Positions 1 to 10,810 of a stretch of 64,000 nucleotides of DNA are shown piece after piece. Positions within the stretch are counted from its first letter, which is position 1. Every line of letters begins with the position of its first letter. Where the stretch lies: positions 98,474,501-98,538,500 of the forward strand of contig NC_091124.1 of NCBI RefSeq assembly GCF_040183065.1. The letters run 5' to 3'. The notes below the pieces were generated by a model. It had not been told where the DNA came from. It saw only the letters and a list, made by a program, of their open reading frames with translations, and did no database searches. The position numbers were made by a program, and so were the translations under genes. The stretch comes from Periplaneta americana. Taxonomy: Eukaryota > Arthropoda > Insecta > Blattodea > Blattidae.

Positions 1-267
1 TGGAATGCTAGTACTATTTATGTGTTTTCTTCCTCACAAAGCATCTCGAGTTACTTCACAGTCGATTCACGGACGGGTGCTGGGTTTTACCCAGTCACGT
101 TTCAGTGGTAGTTTTGAAAGTGCTTGTAAGGGTATAGGTAAGCAGCACGCGTCAGAAGTTTCGTAACCCCTCACATCTTTATGAAACACGGCATATTATA
201 AAACTATTACAAGATCTTGAAAAATAACTGAAGATCATCTTGATGTACATATATTTCATCCCACGTT

Positions 268-567
268 TCAGAACTGCTTACGTATTTGTTCCATTATAGA
301 GTTGCTTACTCCTTTGGATCCGTCATGCATTGCTAGCTTGTTTTTGACCTTGTAAAATCTGATATTCAAGGTCAGTTTGTAATTAAATGTGGTATAACTT
401 AGCAACTTGGCATCACTATACTCTTGCCCAAAAGTAGACTGATTTTCATTGTAGAGGGAAGAGAAGAAGCATTCATGAAAATTAGCAAATGTTGAGTTCC
501 GCCGACAGTGCTTGCAGTTAGTACAATCACCGGGGCAATTTCCCTCACATTTGCAGTTAGGACTATT
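268..567 (-). pseudogene. Unrecognised Cys-rich open segment (C-terminal fragment)
   Basis: Read on the minus strand, 99 consecutive codons are open and end in TGA at 268-270. The segment has no usable initiator at its upstream end, because two adjacent in-frame stops lie at about 568-573. It starts with a dense cysteine cluster (pattern C-x-C-x3-C-x3-C-x2-C-x2-C), then an ordinary mixed-composition stretch ending in EQIRKQF. The same frame upstream of the stops encodes more cysteines (YCVHYCC). This looks like a decayed coding region of a zinc-binding or disulfide-rich protein, probably from a mobile element. I do not recognise the family and assign no function. An open frame of this length can arise by chance, but the ordered cysteines argue against that. 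Confidence 0.35.
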
Positions 568-1315
568 CTATTAGTCCTGATTTGTGCAGCAATAATGGAC
601 ACAGTAATCGTCATTAATTGTCGGCCGGTTCCCAAGTCGTTACGCGCAAAATTTCCGCCTATGCCAGCCAACCGCAACGCGCGTCCCTGATGTTTCAGTT
701 ATGACGTAATAATCGATCAACATGAAGTAGCGGTATAGAGAAATATGACCTTTAAACGGGGGATGCGCTTTAAACTACAGTAATACCAAAGTTATGATAA
801 AGATTTTATCAACAGTAATCTCACTAGAGGTTTTGATTTTATCGGTATATCTGCGACTGGAACACGAGCAGATTTATCTAGAGAAAATCATAACTCGAGC
901 GGGATTTAAATGACTATTACACGATTAGAAGAAACTATATAAAGATTAGAAGTAAAGAAGTACTCCAATACAATAAAATATTAATTCACTTACAAAAATA
1001 CAAATAAAAATGTATTATGTACCATCTCAACATTACAAATATTACGCTAGATGGCAGCAATGTATTATGATTAGCTGTTTTCTTGTTATCAGTTGTGCCA
1101 ACTATGGAATCTTCATTGAACTCTGTGCACGGTTACTAGTCAAGAAGTCTTTGTTGATTTAGTTTCATTTTTATTAAAACAGTTGCATTCCACTTCAATT
1201 ATCCGGATAGATGATTTTGACTAATACTTAGTATTAAACAATCTCTGATATGTGACTGTCCATAATATCATAATAGCAGAAGCTATAACATAACCTAAAT
1301 ATTATAAAAAGTATT

Positions 1316-1380
1316 AAAAAAAGTTTTAATTAGGGATGATGAAATTAACAAAAAAAAGTTTTAATTAAGGATGATGAAAT
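1316..1380. repeat. Short tandem duplication (~34 bp x2)
   Basis: A ~30-bp segment containing AGTTTTAATTAGGGATGATG is repeated immediately with one difference. It is a simple local duplication. Confidence 0.6.
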
Positions 1381-1736
1381 AAAAAATAAACAGGAATAAT
1401 TTTAAAAGAAACAATTATTGAAAGAACAATTTTCAAATTGGAATGTTTTAGTAGTTGGTGGTTCAGTTTATGTTATATTGGACGTGTGCGCAAAAGAAAT
1501 GGAACTCAATGTACATGGTGTATTCCTCAGCTTATTCAGGATTTCCGAATGGTACTCTTCATTTATTTGTAAATAGGATTTCAGGGAAGATGCATAGCTA
1601 TGACCAGTGATCTTATTAATTCTGTTCTTGAATGCCAGTGCGAGTCATATTTGAAAGTGCTGTACATCGACTGGAGTGGTTTGTAATTTTCTGTTTTTTG
1701 ACGTCCGGACCAGTGCAGTTTGAAATGTTGACTAAG

Positions 1737-1823
1737 AAACAAATGCTAGGGTAGTGATAAAAACAAAAAAAATGCTAGGGAAGCGATAAAATTAAACAAA
1801 TATTAGGGACGCGATAAAATTAT
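1737..1823. repeat. Short tandem repeat, ~28 bp x3
   Basis: Three imperfect copies of a unit containing ATGCTAGGGAAGCGATAAAA lie head to tail. No coding meaning is seen. Confidence 0.6.
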
Positions 1824-2580
1824 ACGATGTGGAGCCATGATTGGTTGAAATACGTCGTTTCGTACAGGTTTATTGGTCAAAAATTGTATGATGTAGTAAA
1901 AGTGTAATGGTCTTCAAAAACACTTCATTGTACGAACCAATTTACAATCAAGGCAATTGAAGCCGGGTATCTTAGCTATTATGTTTTTCAATTTGATTAT
2001 TACTTTATTTTAAATATTATTATGTTTCTATCAATTAAATAAATATAGTCTCCTATTTTACGATGAAATACCGTATTAAATTCGTAATTCTCTGGAACAG
2101 TTAGGGCAGGGATATCAAAGCTCTTGCAATATTACGTGCTCACACTACAACCAATAGAAATTCAACAAGGTTCACTTTTTAGCAATCGTCGCTCTTAAGG
2201 AAATATGCGGGTTGCTGAGAGTACGCAGATCAAGCGCTTTGACTTATCTGAGTTAGAGTGACCAGATTTTGATAAGGAAAAAGCAGTACGCAAGTTGACA
2301 GTGTTATAGTTAACCCGACCCTAAATTGGGGCGCGCGGTGCAATAACAGCTTAACTCTACTTAAGTCGTTATTCCGGCGATGGTATTTTCATTATTTTCT
2401 ATGTCTTCTCTATCGACTGTAAAAGTTATATTTCATTTCGTTGAACCTAAATGGCAGGAGAGTTGCATATGTAAAGTGGCGTGCTAAGTCAAAAGGTTCA
2501 AAATTCACATTACAAAAATATGTTACACTGGTGCTTTATACTCAGGGTCCTTGGCAGTATCATTTAAAGTGACGACGCTA

Positions 2581-3119
2581 GGATTGGGCGAGACAGGGCG
2601 CCCGCCCAACCAAAAATTCTCCTGCCCACCCTTTCTCTCACCCTAAAAAAACACCTTCTAAAACAAACGAATTGAATTAATCTTGTTCAAAATACTAACA
2701 ATAGCCTACTGTTTATTATTTTTCAAAACAAGCATCTATTAATGATTCAACAAATTCATAATTACTGTGGTTTCAGTTTATAATTGAGATTTCTCAGCAG
2801 TCCACATATTATAATTACTGAAAGAACTCTCTCAGTGGGTGCATTCATGGCTGCAAGGCTCAAACTGATCTCTACAATATCAAGACTAGATAATATATTT
2901 TCCTTGAAAATAATTTAATAATTCAACCTTTCTAAATTTTACTCTGCTTTGAGCAATATTGCAGCCTTTAGCCTTTTGAGGAGTGACATAATACCCGTAC
3001 ATTTTATATTTCATCAAAGAGCTAAGAATCAATTAGTTGTTTTCTAAAAGTTTGTTGAGAAATTTTAAGATATTTTGTACCTGTCTCATTCAGTCGCTGA
3101 ATTTAGTCTCACCCAATCC
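2581..3119 (-). mobile_element. Decayed hAT-like fragment with possible inverted ends
   Basis: On the minus strand near 2800-2860 the translation gives LAAMNAPTERVLS followed, after a frameshift, by MWTAEKSQL. This resembles the hAT dimerisation-domain signature (NA-x-ERxFS). The possible outer ends are GGATTGGGCGAGAC at 2581 and its inverted near-copy at 3106-3119 (13 of 14 bases). No clear 8-bp target duplication was found, so the boundaries are tentative. The reading frame is destroyed by stops and frameshifts. Confidence 0.4.
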
Positions 3120-3390
3120 AAAACACTAATTTCAGTAAAAGAAGAAAACCACTGCTGTCCAAGGAGCTGCTCCGAACTGGATCTCGGGGCACGGGAGCGG
3201 AATGCAAGGGAACGAGAGCACGAAGATGAGTGCAGTGGCGGACTGAAGCTCAAATCGTGGAGCAGCTTTCATTTATACTGGGTGATTCAAAAAGACCGTC
3301 CGATTTCTATTGGTTACTACAACAGAATAATGTGTGAGTGCTTGCGACTGGCCAGTGGAATGAGGTCATCAATAGTGGGAGATTTAGTTG

Positions 3391-4172
3391 AGATGGATAA
3401 GTGGAGGGTGCATGATCGTGTTCACACGGTGGAGCTGTTTATTTAAAAGGAAGTCCATTGCAACAACACAACGAGCTTTTTGCTGACTACGCCAACGTAG
3501 AGATGCAGGAGATAGCCATACTATACGGTGCTGGGTAGCCCAAGTAGCACAAGGAGGGATCAGTATGCAAAAAAAAGCCTCCTGGGCGATCCCGAACCGT
3601 CAGGACACAGGTTAACGTCGACCGTGTGCTGGCAGACATCCAGAGAAGTCCCAGACGATCACTACGTTGCATATCGCAAGCACTGCATATGACTTATGGC
3701 AGTTTGCACCGAATTTTGCACTTGGATTTGCATACTAGAGCCTGCAAGTTGCAAGTAGTGCAAGCAATGGTCCCTGCCGATAAATTGGCGCGTGTTCAGT
3801 TTTCTAATGCTTTTTTTTTTTTTAGATGTGAGGGTTAAATTTAGGATTTGTCAACAACCTCCTGATATGTACGGGCCAGTGAATAAAGAGAATTGTCGTT
3901 TCTGAGTTACAGAAAACCCGCGGTAATTGCATCAGCGAGAGTTACACAGCCTGACGTTAACGGTATGGTGTGGAGTGAGTACATCAGGGATCATCGGTCC
4001 GTACTTCTTTAAAGATGCCAATGGTGCAACATGTACTGTCACGTCAGAGTGCTCTGTCCCCTTATTGACAATGTTACAAAACTTTGTTTTGCCAGCGCCA
4101 CAAAGTTTTCCTCGGACCACTTGGTTTCAACAGAAAGGCGCAACAGCACACTTACTTATTAAAAATGGATTT
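3391..4172 (+). pseudogene. IS630/Tc1-like transposase, N-terminal and central part
   Basis: The segment starts at the ATG before DKWRVHDRVHTVELFI and runs, with several frameshifts, through an HTH-like region (RSPRRSLRCISQALHMTYGS) into the RNase-H-like core (VWCGVSTSGIIGPYFFKDAN, WFQQKGATAHLL). In intact relatives the residue after QQ is usually Asp (QQDGATAH). Here it reads QQKGATAH, so a catalytic acidic residue appears to be lost. A run of 12 T at about 3811 coincides with a frame break. The gene is interrupted at 4172 by the LINE and resumes at about 6917. Confidence 0.7.
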
Positions 4173-5310
4173 TAAGGAACCCGGAGGTTCATTACCGCCC
4201 TCACATAAGCCCGCCATCGGTCCCTATCCTGTGCAAGATTAATCCAGTCTCCATCATCATATCCCACCTCACTCAAATCCATTTTAATATTATCCTTCCA
4301 TCTACGTCTTGTTCTCCCCAAAGACCTTTTTCCCTCCTGCCTCCCAACTAACACTCTATATGCATTTCTAGATTCGCCCACACCCTGGCCATCTCAAACG
4401 TCTAGATTTAAAGTTGGTAATTATGTCAGATGAAGAATACAATGCATGCAGTTCTGCGTTGTGTAACTTTCTCCATTCTCCTGTAACTTCATCTCTTTTA
4501 GCCTCAAATATTTTCCTAAGAACTAGGGCTGGCGACGGAGCGGTTCGGTTCGGAGCAGTTACTGTGACGTCATTACTCGGTTGATCCGAGTACAATACAG
4601 AGTACAAATTTGTGGCGGCAGATTTAAAATTTAGATAGACTGAGTCGATTTTAGAACGTACTTTGAAAGTGAAACCAAGCGTGTTTTAAAAGCGTTGTAA
4701 TAAAGCGCTTTCGCTTTGCCAATTGACAAGAAAAAAGTGCTTCTCTTCATTGCAAAATGGCGGCTGCAAATTTTATTTGCGTGATTACAACTATTTGCGG
4801 AGTTATTTTATATGAAAGACCTATTTAACCTTCAGTGTTGTTATATAATTATGACAAAGTAAAATTGATAAAATAATTTACAAAACAGCTAATAAATTAA
4901 CATGTGAGGTAAACGTTAAACGCTGCTGCTAAATAAAAAAGAAGATAGAAACGGGCTCCATGAAGTACTGCCTAAAGCACTTGAAAAAATAACATAAAGA
5001 ATTATTTACTATTACTCAAAGTGGATAAAATAATCAATAAAACGTGGAAACTTGAACTGAAGAACATAATGTTTATTTATTTTATAACATTACTAGCCTT
5101 TCATATGGGTACAACCATGTTCTATTAGGTGAAGGGTACTATTATTGATAAATTATAATAATTACTTAACATAATTGGTACAAATAAATACAAGTAAAAT
5201 GATCACTGATGAGGTAACACAAATCCAGTAAACACAAATAGAAAAAATATAATGCACTTCCTTCTTTAACCTATTTCAATATTAATCAAACACTTTAATA
5301 TGACAACAAT

Positions 5311-5311
5311 G

Positions 5312-5370
<59 letters not shown>
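5311..5370. repeat. (AAT)n microsatellite
   Basis: A 60-bp near-perfect AAT run abuts the 3' end of LINE copy B. Confidence 0.95.
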
Positions 5371-5375
<5 letters not shown>

Positions 5376-6224
5376 GGGCTTTTAAGGAACCCGGAGGTAC
5401 ATTGCCGCCCTCACGTAAACCCGCCATCGGTCCCTATCCTGAGCAAGGTTAATCCAGTCTTCTTTACAATCATATCCCACCTCCCTCAAATACATTTCAA
5501 TATTATCCTCCCATCTACGTCTCGGCCTCTCCAAAGGTCTTATTCCTTCCGGCCTTCTAACTAACACACTCTATGCATTTCTGGTTTCGTCCATACGTGC
5601 TACATGCCCTGTCTGGATTTAATGTTCCTAATTATGTGACGTGAAGAATAAAATGCATGCAGTTCTGCGTTATGTAACTTTCCTTATTCTCCTGTAATTT
5701 CATCCCTCTTAGCTCCAAATATTTTCCTAAGCATCTTATTCTCAAACACCCTTAACCTCTGTTTCTTTCTCAAAGTGAAAGTCCAAGTTTCACAACTATA
5801 TAGAAGAACTGATAATATAATTGTTTTCAGCTTTTTTGAGAGCAGACTGGATGATAAAAGCTTCTCAACCGAATAATAAAACGCATTTCCCATATTTATT
5901 CTGCGTTTAATTTCCTCCCGAGTGTAATTTATATTTGTTACCGTTGCTCCAAGATACCTGACATTTTCCACCTCTTCAGAGGATAAATTTCCAACTTTTA
6001 TATTTACATTTCGTACAATATTCTGGTCACGAGACATAATCATATACTTTGTCTTTTCGGGATTTACTTTCAAACCTATCTCTTTACTTGCTTCAAGTAA
6101 AATTCCAGTGTTTTCCCTAATAATTTGTGGATTTTCTCCTAATATAATCACGTCACCCACATAAACAAGGAGCTGATGTAACCCGTTCAATTCCAAACCT
6201 TCTCTGTTATCCTGGACTTTATTA

Positions 6225-6227
<3 letters not shown>
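5371..6227 (-). pseudogene. LINE (copy B) reverse-transcriptase C-terminal fragment
   Basis: The minus strand encodes the RT catalytic loop region onward: ELNGLHQLLVYVGDVIILGE, then [52 protein letters not shown] and [13 protein letters not shown], followed in another frame by the conserved end DRDRWRVYVRAAMYLRVP. The usual YADD box reads YVGD, so a catalytic Asp is lost. The copy is 5'-truncated at the RT palm and flanked on both sides by (AAT)n. It belongs to the same family as copies A and C, probably RTE-like. Confidence 0.85.
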
Positions 6228-6270
<43 letters not shown>

Positions 6271-6282
6271 TAATAATAGGCC

Positions 6283-6323
<41 letters not shown>

Positions 6324-6330
6324 TTTACAG
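6228..6330. repeat. Head-to-head (AAT)n / (ATT)n microsatellite
   Basis: An AAT run switches to ATT at the palindrome AGGCCT, giving a potential hairpin at the 5' end of LINE copy B. Confidence 0.9.
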
Positions 6331-6916
6331 TAATATGTTCAGACTATCAGTGTCCATTAGGCCCACTTGACTGGTCATATAATAGGATGAAAACCTCTTC
6401 AATACTAGAGTTTCAGCCCGCCTTGGGGATAAGCAAATAATTTATCCTGCAGCAGAAAATATTTAAATACAACAGTACCTACGTTGTTGTCTGCTAGAAT
6501 TAAGTAAAACACGTGAACTCTGTCTGAACGTTTGAACTGACCGGTAACGGCTACGTTTAACGGAGTAACTTCGGAGCTCCGCTGCCAAGCACATAAACCG
6601 ATAGAACCGAGTAACTCAACAGTTTTACTCGCTCCGTCCCCAGCTTTACTAAGAACCTTATTCTCAACACCCTTAATTTCTGTGTAATTCCGAGGCTTAT
6701 TGTAAGGTTTCGTAACAAGCTGAGTTTTTATAGTGATGGGTTGTTAGCCCTTCGCGCAAGCCCCAAGCTGGAGGGCCACCCTTATCGGCTGTGCACGACT
6801 GCTTATTCAATATATTCGCAGCAACCCTCCATATCTGGAAGCTGTCTCCTCTCTCCACAACGTGAGGACGCGCCATGCCGCTGTGATAGGAACCCACAAT
6901 ACATGGCACACCAATC

Positions 6917-7150
6917 GGATTTCAATGGCAAAATTACGCGAACTTTTTTCTCCCGCACCATCTTCCGATTTGGCGATATGGATTGAATGACATGTTCACC
7001 GGATCTGACGGCTGTCGATTTTTTCCTCTGGGGGCACTTGAAGTCCCGAGTCTTTGAAAGCAGTCCTGCAACAATTCACGAACTGAAGGCCAACATCCGC
7101 CATGAAATTGCTGATAGGTCTAGTCTATAGCTATTCTGCAGAATACATTG
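6917..7150 (+). pseudogene. IS630/Tc1-like transposase, C-terminal part
   Basis: After the LINE insertion the transposase resumes with residues corresponding to ISMAKLRELF, then a frame encoding FRFGDMD and a shifted frame with SPDLTAVDFFLWGHLKSRVF, SSPATIHELKANIRHEIAD. SPDLT and FFLWG are typical of the third catalytic block of this superfamily. Frameshifts and a TGA after DMD make it non-functional. Confidence 0.7.
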
Positions 7151-7377
7151 CGACATAGCTTCATTGCTCTACTGCGCGAATGCTCCGAGAATGATGGTGC
7201 TCATCGGCGTGACGTCACTGTTTTAATTTTATTGACATAAGTTAAATTGCATCAAACTCCAAGGCTGCCTCATACCCCTATAGGCCTACTTGAACATCAC
7301 AGTTATTTGTCGTAACAAAGTGATTACCACCAGTTAAAATCGGGCGTGCTTCCTCGGTCACCTTGTATTTTCAAATA

Positions 7378-7842
7378 AATGCTTCTCGGATAATATTAAT
7401 TATTGTCAGTTTAAGTGTATGCACAAGAATTGCTCTGAACACTTATTTAACTATTAGTATTATACTTGAAAATACGTGTGCTTACATGTACCAAAATGAA
7501 CAAAATAATATTAATTTAATTCAGAGACTACAGAATGCTTAACATTTAAAACAACAAAAAATTCCATGAGATTACACTACGCGTGTGTCTGTGCTATTAG
7601 ACGTGAAATATCTGAACACAGAGTTACAAAATAGAGAATAAAAATCATCGGCACGTCAACAATGCCAGCACGACAAGATTACAGTACGCCGGAATCTCCA
7701 ATAGCTAACATTAGTCGTCTGACTTGCAACTCACGAGGTGATTCTCCTTCATTACCGCACTTGCATGGAGCTATTGCATTGTACCTAAACAGAAGAAATC
7801 ATACTTGTGTCGTGTTTATTATAGATATATTTTTGTGATAAG
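7378..7842. other. Unassigned AT-rich spacer
   Basis: No supported feature is seen between the IS630-like right end and the microsatellite. Confidence 0.4.
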
Positions 7843-7843
7843 G

Positions 7844-7879
<36 letters not shown>
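7843..7879. repeat. (ATT)n microsatellite
   Basis: About 12 ATT units. Confidence 0.95.
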
Positions 7880-7880
<1 letters not shown>

Positions 7881-7921
7881 AGTTACATATTTCCTTAAGT
7901 ACATTTTGGGGCAATACATAA

Positions 7922-8320
7922 GTGCAACAACATTTTTCAATCTTTTCAGTCCAGACCTGCAGAACTGTAGCTTCTCAGAGCGACGACCTTACTACCCCTT
8001 CTTACCCTACCCCCCCTCTTCTACCAGTACGGTCAAAGCGTTCTAGTTATGCTCGGCTGCATCAACATTCATTCTCGCGGCGGCAGGTATACAATACGCT
8101 ATCAAGAATTACAAATGAACAGATAATAAAATCCTTAGGAACATACCTTTAGAAAGTAAGAGAAAAATGAATGAGGGAAATAAATAAGTTAAAAGACATG
8201 TAAAATAATTTTAAAAATGTATGTGTGCTTATAATGTAAGAAAATCTACCTATGTATATATCGTCCTATTACTAGTAAAGCAGGTTAAGTCCACTTTTTG
8301 TGTAAAATAAGTTAAGTACA
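7922..8320 (+). pseudogene. LINE RT C-terminal fragment and 3' tail
   Basis: The plus strand encodes a short tail resembling the end of a LINE ORF2: SYPTPPLLPVRSKRSSYARL, then HSFSRRQVYNTLSRITNEQI, ending at TAG about 8152. This follows the general layout R-SFxxRxxxxxNxL seen after the RT thumb in many LINEs. It is followed by AT-rich 3' UTR-like sequence and then the TTTA-rich tract shared with the convergent element to the right. The LINE family is not identified. Confidence 0.4.
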
Positions 8321-8321
8321 G

Positions 8322-8362
8322 TCTTATTTATTTATTTATTTACTTATTTATTTATTTATTTA
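8322..8362. repeat. (TTTA)n tract, LINE tail
   Basis: TTTA units with one interruption. It is the A-rich tail of the minus-strand R2-type LINE, abutting the tail of the plus-strand LINE fragment. Confidence 0.85.
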
Positions 8363-8720
8363 GTCTATTATTCATTTATTCTGGTGAAGTTAAGGCCATC
8401 ACACCATCAGAAATACAAATACATTAAAATAAATAAACATAAAAATCATAATAAAACTACAATAATATAAATGAAAAGAAGAATCATACTATAACATTTA
8501 GTGATTAGTAGATTTGAATTAAATTTGTAAAGTAATCAATTTAAAAAAAATAATATTAATATTAAACTGTCCGCCATTGAGGGTAGCCCTTACGGACTCA
8601 GTATATCCTCAAAAAAATTATTATACATGTGTGAACATAGATATTAAGTTTAAAGAAAGGGAAACAAAGAAAAGGGCGTGAAAAATTACAATTGATATTA
8701 ATGTGGCACCATATGATTAA

Positions 8721-9085
8721 TTAGGATTTGGCAGGAGTTTTTAACACAATTATCACAATGTCATCCATCAGAGATGTTGGCAGAGCAAACTGCCGTCGAA
8801 ATTCTTCGATAAAAGCTGGTATAGTCCCTCGAGCACCTATGAGCAAGCCGAATACCTCAACGTGAATTAAGGCACATTTCAGCTTGAAATAGTTGACTGT
8901 AGGCTCATAGATCGATTTCTTCTCAAAGTGGACCTCGGCTGACTGATGACATTCTACTTCAAAACGTATCGTGGGGTCCACAATGATGCCCTGTTTAGTG
9001 TCAGCATTGTACGCTAAAATATCTACTCGTCTCGTTGACCCATTTTCCACAGCATGTTTCTTTAAAAATGACTTGTAACGGTGAA
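8721..9085 (-). pseudogene. Restriction-like endonuclease domain of an R2-type LINE (copy 1)
   Basis: The minus-strand frame reads KKHAVENGSTRRVDILAY, then GIIVDPTIRFEVE, KKSIYEP, and VFGLLIGARGTI, ending VLKTPAKS. The RVDIL...VDPTIRFE layout matches the D...D core of the restriction-like (PD-(D/E)xK) endonuclease at the C-terminus of R2/NeSL/Hero LINEs, which nicks target DNA for target-primed reverse transcription. Two further copies in this window share DPTIRFE and GARGTI. It is 5'-truncated and has no RT, zinc knuckle or start codon of its own. Confidence 0.7.
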
Positions 9086-9089
9086 ATAT

Positions 9090-10520
9090 TTAATATGAGT
9101 AATTCATATAATAGTAACATAGCTAACATCAGGGAGATGTATGAGCAAAAATTACAACAATATATTTAATATATTTATAACAAAATCACATAGGCCTAGG
9201 TAAACAATATGTATATGAAATATTCACACACAACTACAAACTGAAGACTGCATATTTTTGGACGATTAATACTTCCCACTCCGCTCGGCTCGGCTTAGCT
9301 GTAGCAACAAAAGAATCTACCTGCAATCCCCCCGCACCGATGGCAAGAATACCTCAGGTCCCAGCACTAAACTCGTCGGAGGAAGACTGTATATGCCGCT
9401 TGGTCGAGCTATATACAGGGATGGCCAGCACTGATTCTATGGATAAGGGATGAGAAATTATTAAAACTGTATCCATGTTAACTTTTAGATTTGTCTGAGA
9501 AGTATAAGTGCATTATAAGAATGTAAGTTTTAATTTTAATGCTCATTTTTCACAAGTTTACTTTTTTGTTCAAAAAGAATATTTTCTCAACTTTTTTTTA
9601 CAGAAAAATGAAATTTTCAGATACGTTTGTTTAGTAGCTTTACAGGTACTAAAACAATGTTTTCGTAAATCATATATATCGTAAATACGTATTACTGAAG
9701 ATTGTGTGTTAAAATGTTCGAAAATATTCACATGGAAAATATTTGTAAGGAAATGAATGAACAAGGCAAATACTGTTACATCACAAATAAATGATATGTG
9801 CCTACGTGTTGATAAAACGTCAGCTCTATAGCTTCAGCAGATTTCGAAATAATTTAATATTCTGATAACAGAAAGTTGCGCACCAATATCACCTAAAAGC
9901 ATAATGCGATAAGAGTTTTATTATGTAATATTAGTTACAGTTAAAACATATACCTAGGCAACTTTGCTGTGTACTACAATATTGTTTTGATTACTTTTAT
10001 AAGGCTAAAGATACCTCAATATCAATTTCAACTAATCATGTCATATTCAGTGTCTTTCTTTGGGATAACACTTTCTTTATGAATGATGTGTTTAATGCAT
10101 TTAGTACAGTATAGTTGTAGTTATTATGGAATTTGTGTGAATATTCCTTCTTTAGTCTTTATTATGTTATTAACGTTTAAAACACAACTGCAATATTAGG
10201 CTAAGAAATAGGTGTTAGTACTTTTGTTTTACAGACAATATAGAAAATAACAAACAGAAAGAAGCCATATAAAATTAACTACATACAGTACAATTTCACG
10301 TTCCGTTTGAAGTTTGTGCACCACTGTTTTCTTAATCCAACAGGTTGCTTATTCCTCCTAGCATACCTAGCGCTTAATGCCCGCGCACGACCTCAAGGTC
10401 AGAAAAAAGCGCTTGCTTTGACATCACTGCCTTAACTTGAGAGTTCCATTTAAGAAGCAGGCATTTCATTCAATCCCCTTGCTCTTCTCTTTTTGTATTC
10501 ACGCATTAATTTATAGTGTT
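9090..10520. other. Unassigned AT-rich DNA
   Basis: A GC-richer patch at about 9270-9430 interrupts AT-rich sequence. No supported gene or element is seen. Confidence 0.4.
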
Positions 10521-10524
10521 CTGC

Positions 10525-10810
10525 CCAAGGGCAGATCTTTCACTGCAAACCCAGAAATCTCCAATTTTTTCAGAATTGTGTGCACTCAAATTTGGATTTC
10601 TGGCGTCTTGTCAGCCCATTTGAGTTGTGTGGATATAAAGGGAAGAATTGTGTCGGTGTCTTGTATAGTTTGTAGAGTAGCTCAGTCGGTAGAGCATCCG
10701 TGCGTTAAGCGAAAGTTCCCGGGATCAATACCCGGCCCCGGAACAATTTTTCCCTTGAAATTATTGAAGCCTGCTTCACAGGGAGCTTCTATCTGAAAGC
10801 CAGATTTGCA
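10525..10810 (+). mobile_element. tRNA-like SINE, locus 1
   Basis: A linker (GTGTGCACTC ... GTGTGGATATAAAGGGAAGA) precedes a tRNA-like head at about 10669-10742 with an A-box-like TAGCTCAGTCGGTAGAGC and a B-box-like GGGATCAATACCC. A body follows (AACAATTTTTCCCTTGAAAT ... ACAGGGAGCTT ... AGATTTGCAT). The same three modules recur at 31840-32300 and 58426-58777. The T-loop sequence is not canonical, so I do not call a functional tRNA gene. Confidence 0.75.

Larger units (their letters stand above)
1..2570. other. Unassigned AT-rich DNA
   Basis: No recognisable gene or element boundary was found apart from the separately listed Cys-rich segment and two short tandem duplications. The remaining open frames are short and lack recognisable motifs. 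Confidence 0.5.
4524..6648. mobile_element. hAT-type element with 8-bp TSD CTAAGAAC
   Basis: Left terminal repeat TAGGGCTGGCGACGGAGCG at 4524 is matched by TAAAGCTGGGGACGGAGCG read inward from 6648 (16 of 19). Both ends are flanked by CTAAGAAC (4516-4523 and 6649-6656), and the LINE reading frame resumes exactly after the second copy. An 8-bp duplication is the hAT hallmark. No transposase is recognisable inside, so this 2125-bp element is non-autonomous. It holds a LINE fragment (copy B) flanked by (AAT)n tracts. Confidence 0.8.
4173..6916 (-). mobile_element. Internally deleted LINE (copy A) inside the IS630-like transposase
   Basis: The 3' part (4173-4523) encodes the C-terminus of a LINE polyprotein (ends DRDRWRAYVRAVMNLRVP). 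The 5' part (6697-6916) encodes a segment containing GPPAWGLREGLTTHHYKNSA, which I associate with the 5' region of the same cockroach LINE family. Only ~50 bp of RT-end sequence links them, so most of the endonuclease and RT region is missing. The element is flanked by GGATTT (4167-4172 and 6917-6922), a probable target duplication. A hAT-type element later split it at 4523/6649. The order of pieces shows that an already deleted LINE was mobilised or that the deletion occurred in place. Confidence 0.7.
3276..7367 (+). mobile_element. IS630/Tc1-like transposon, split by nested insertions
   Basis: The left end at 3276 (TACTGGGTGATTC...CGTCCGATTT) is imperfectly matched in inverted orientation by the right end at about 7320-7367. 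The transposase is read in pieces on the plus strand: an N-terminal part (MDKWRVHDRVHTVELFI), a helix-turn-helix-like part near 3600-3840, a catalytic-domain part near 3930-4165 (VWCGVSTSGIIGPYFF, then WFQQKGATAH), and a C-terminal part near 6920-7140 (FFLWGHLKSRVFESSPAT, then ELKANIRHEIAD). The two parts are separated by an inserted LINE with a GGATTT duplication. Frameshifts and stops make it inactive. Without its insertions the element would be about 1.3 kb, which is usual for the superfamily. Confidence 0.75.
8318..9085 (-). mobile_element. R2-type LINE 3' end (copy 1)
   Basis: A 5'-truncated LINE 3' end lies on the minus strand. The restriction-like endonuclease segment occupies about 8722-9085. 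The 3' UTR follows and ends at the (TAAA)n tail at 8318-8362. Downstream of the ORF, the minus strand contains a stretch just before the A-rich tail that may be a 3' UTR signature of this family. Confidence 0.65.

Noticed and set aside
3231..3247. CAGTGGCGGACTGAAGC as a hAT left end
   Set aside because: It resembles a hAT end, but no inverted partner and no 8-bp duplication was found.
10669..10742. Functional tRNA gene (also the heads at 32152, 58637, 43678 and 54786)
   Set aside because: The heads are followed by shared SINE bodies, several have non-canonical T loops, and some have target duplications.
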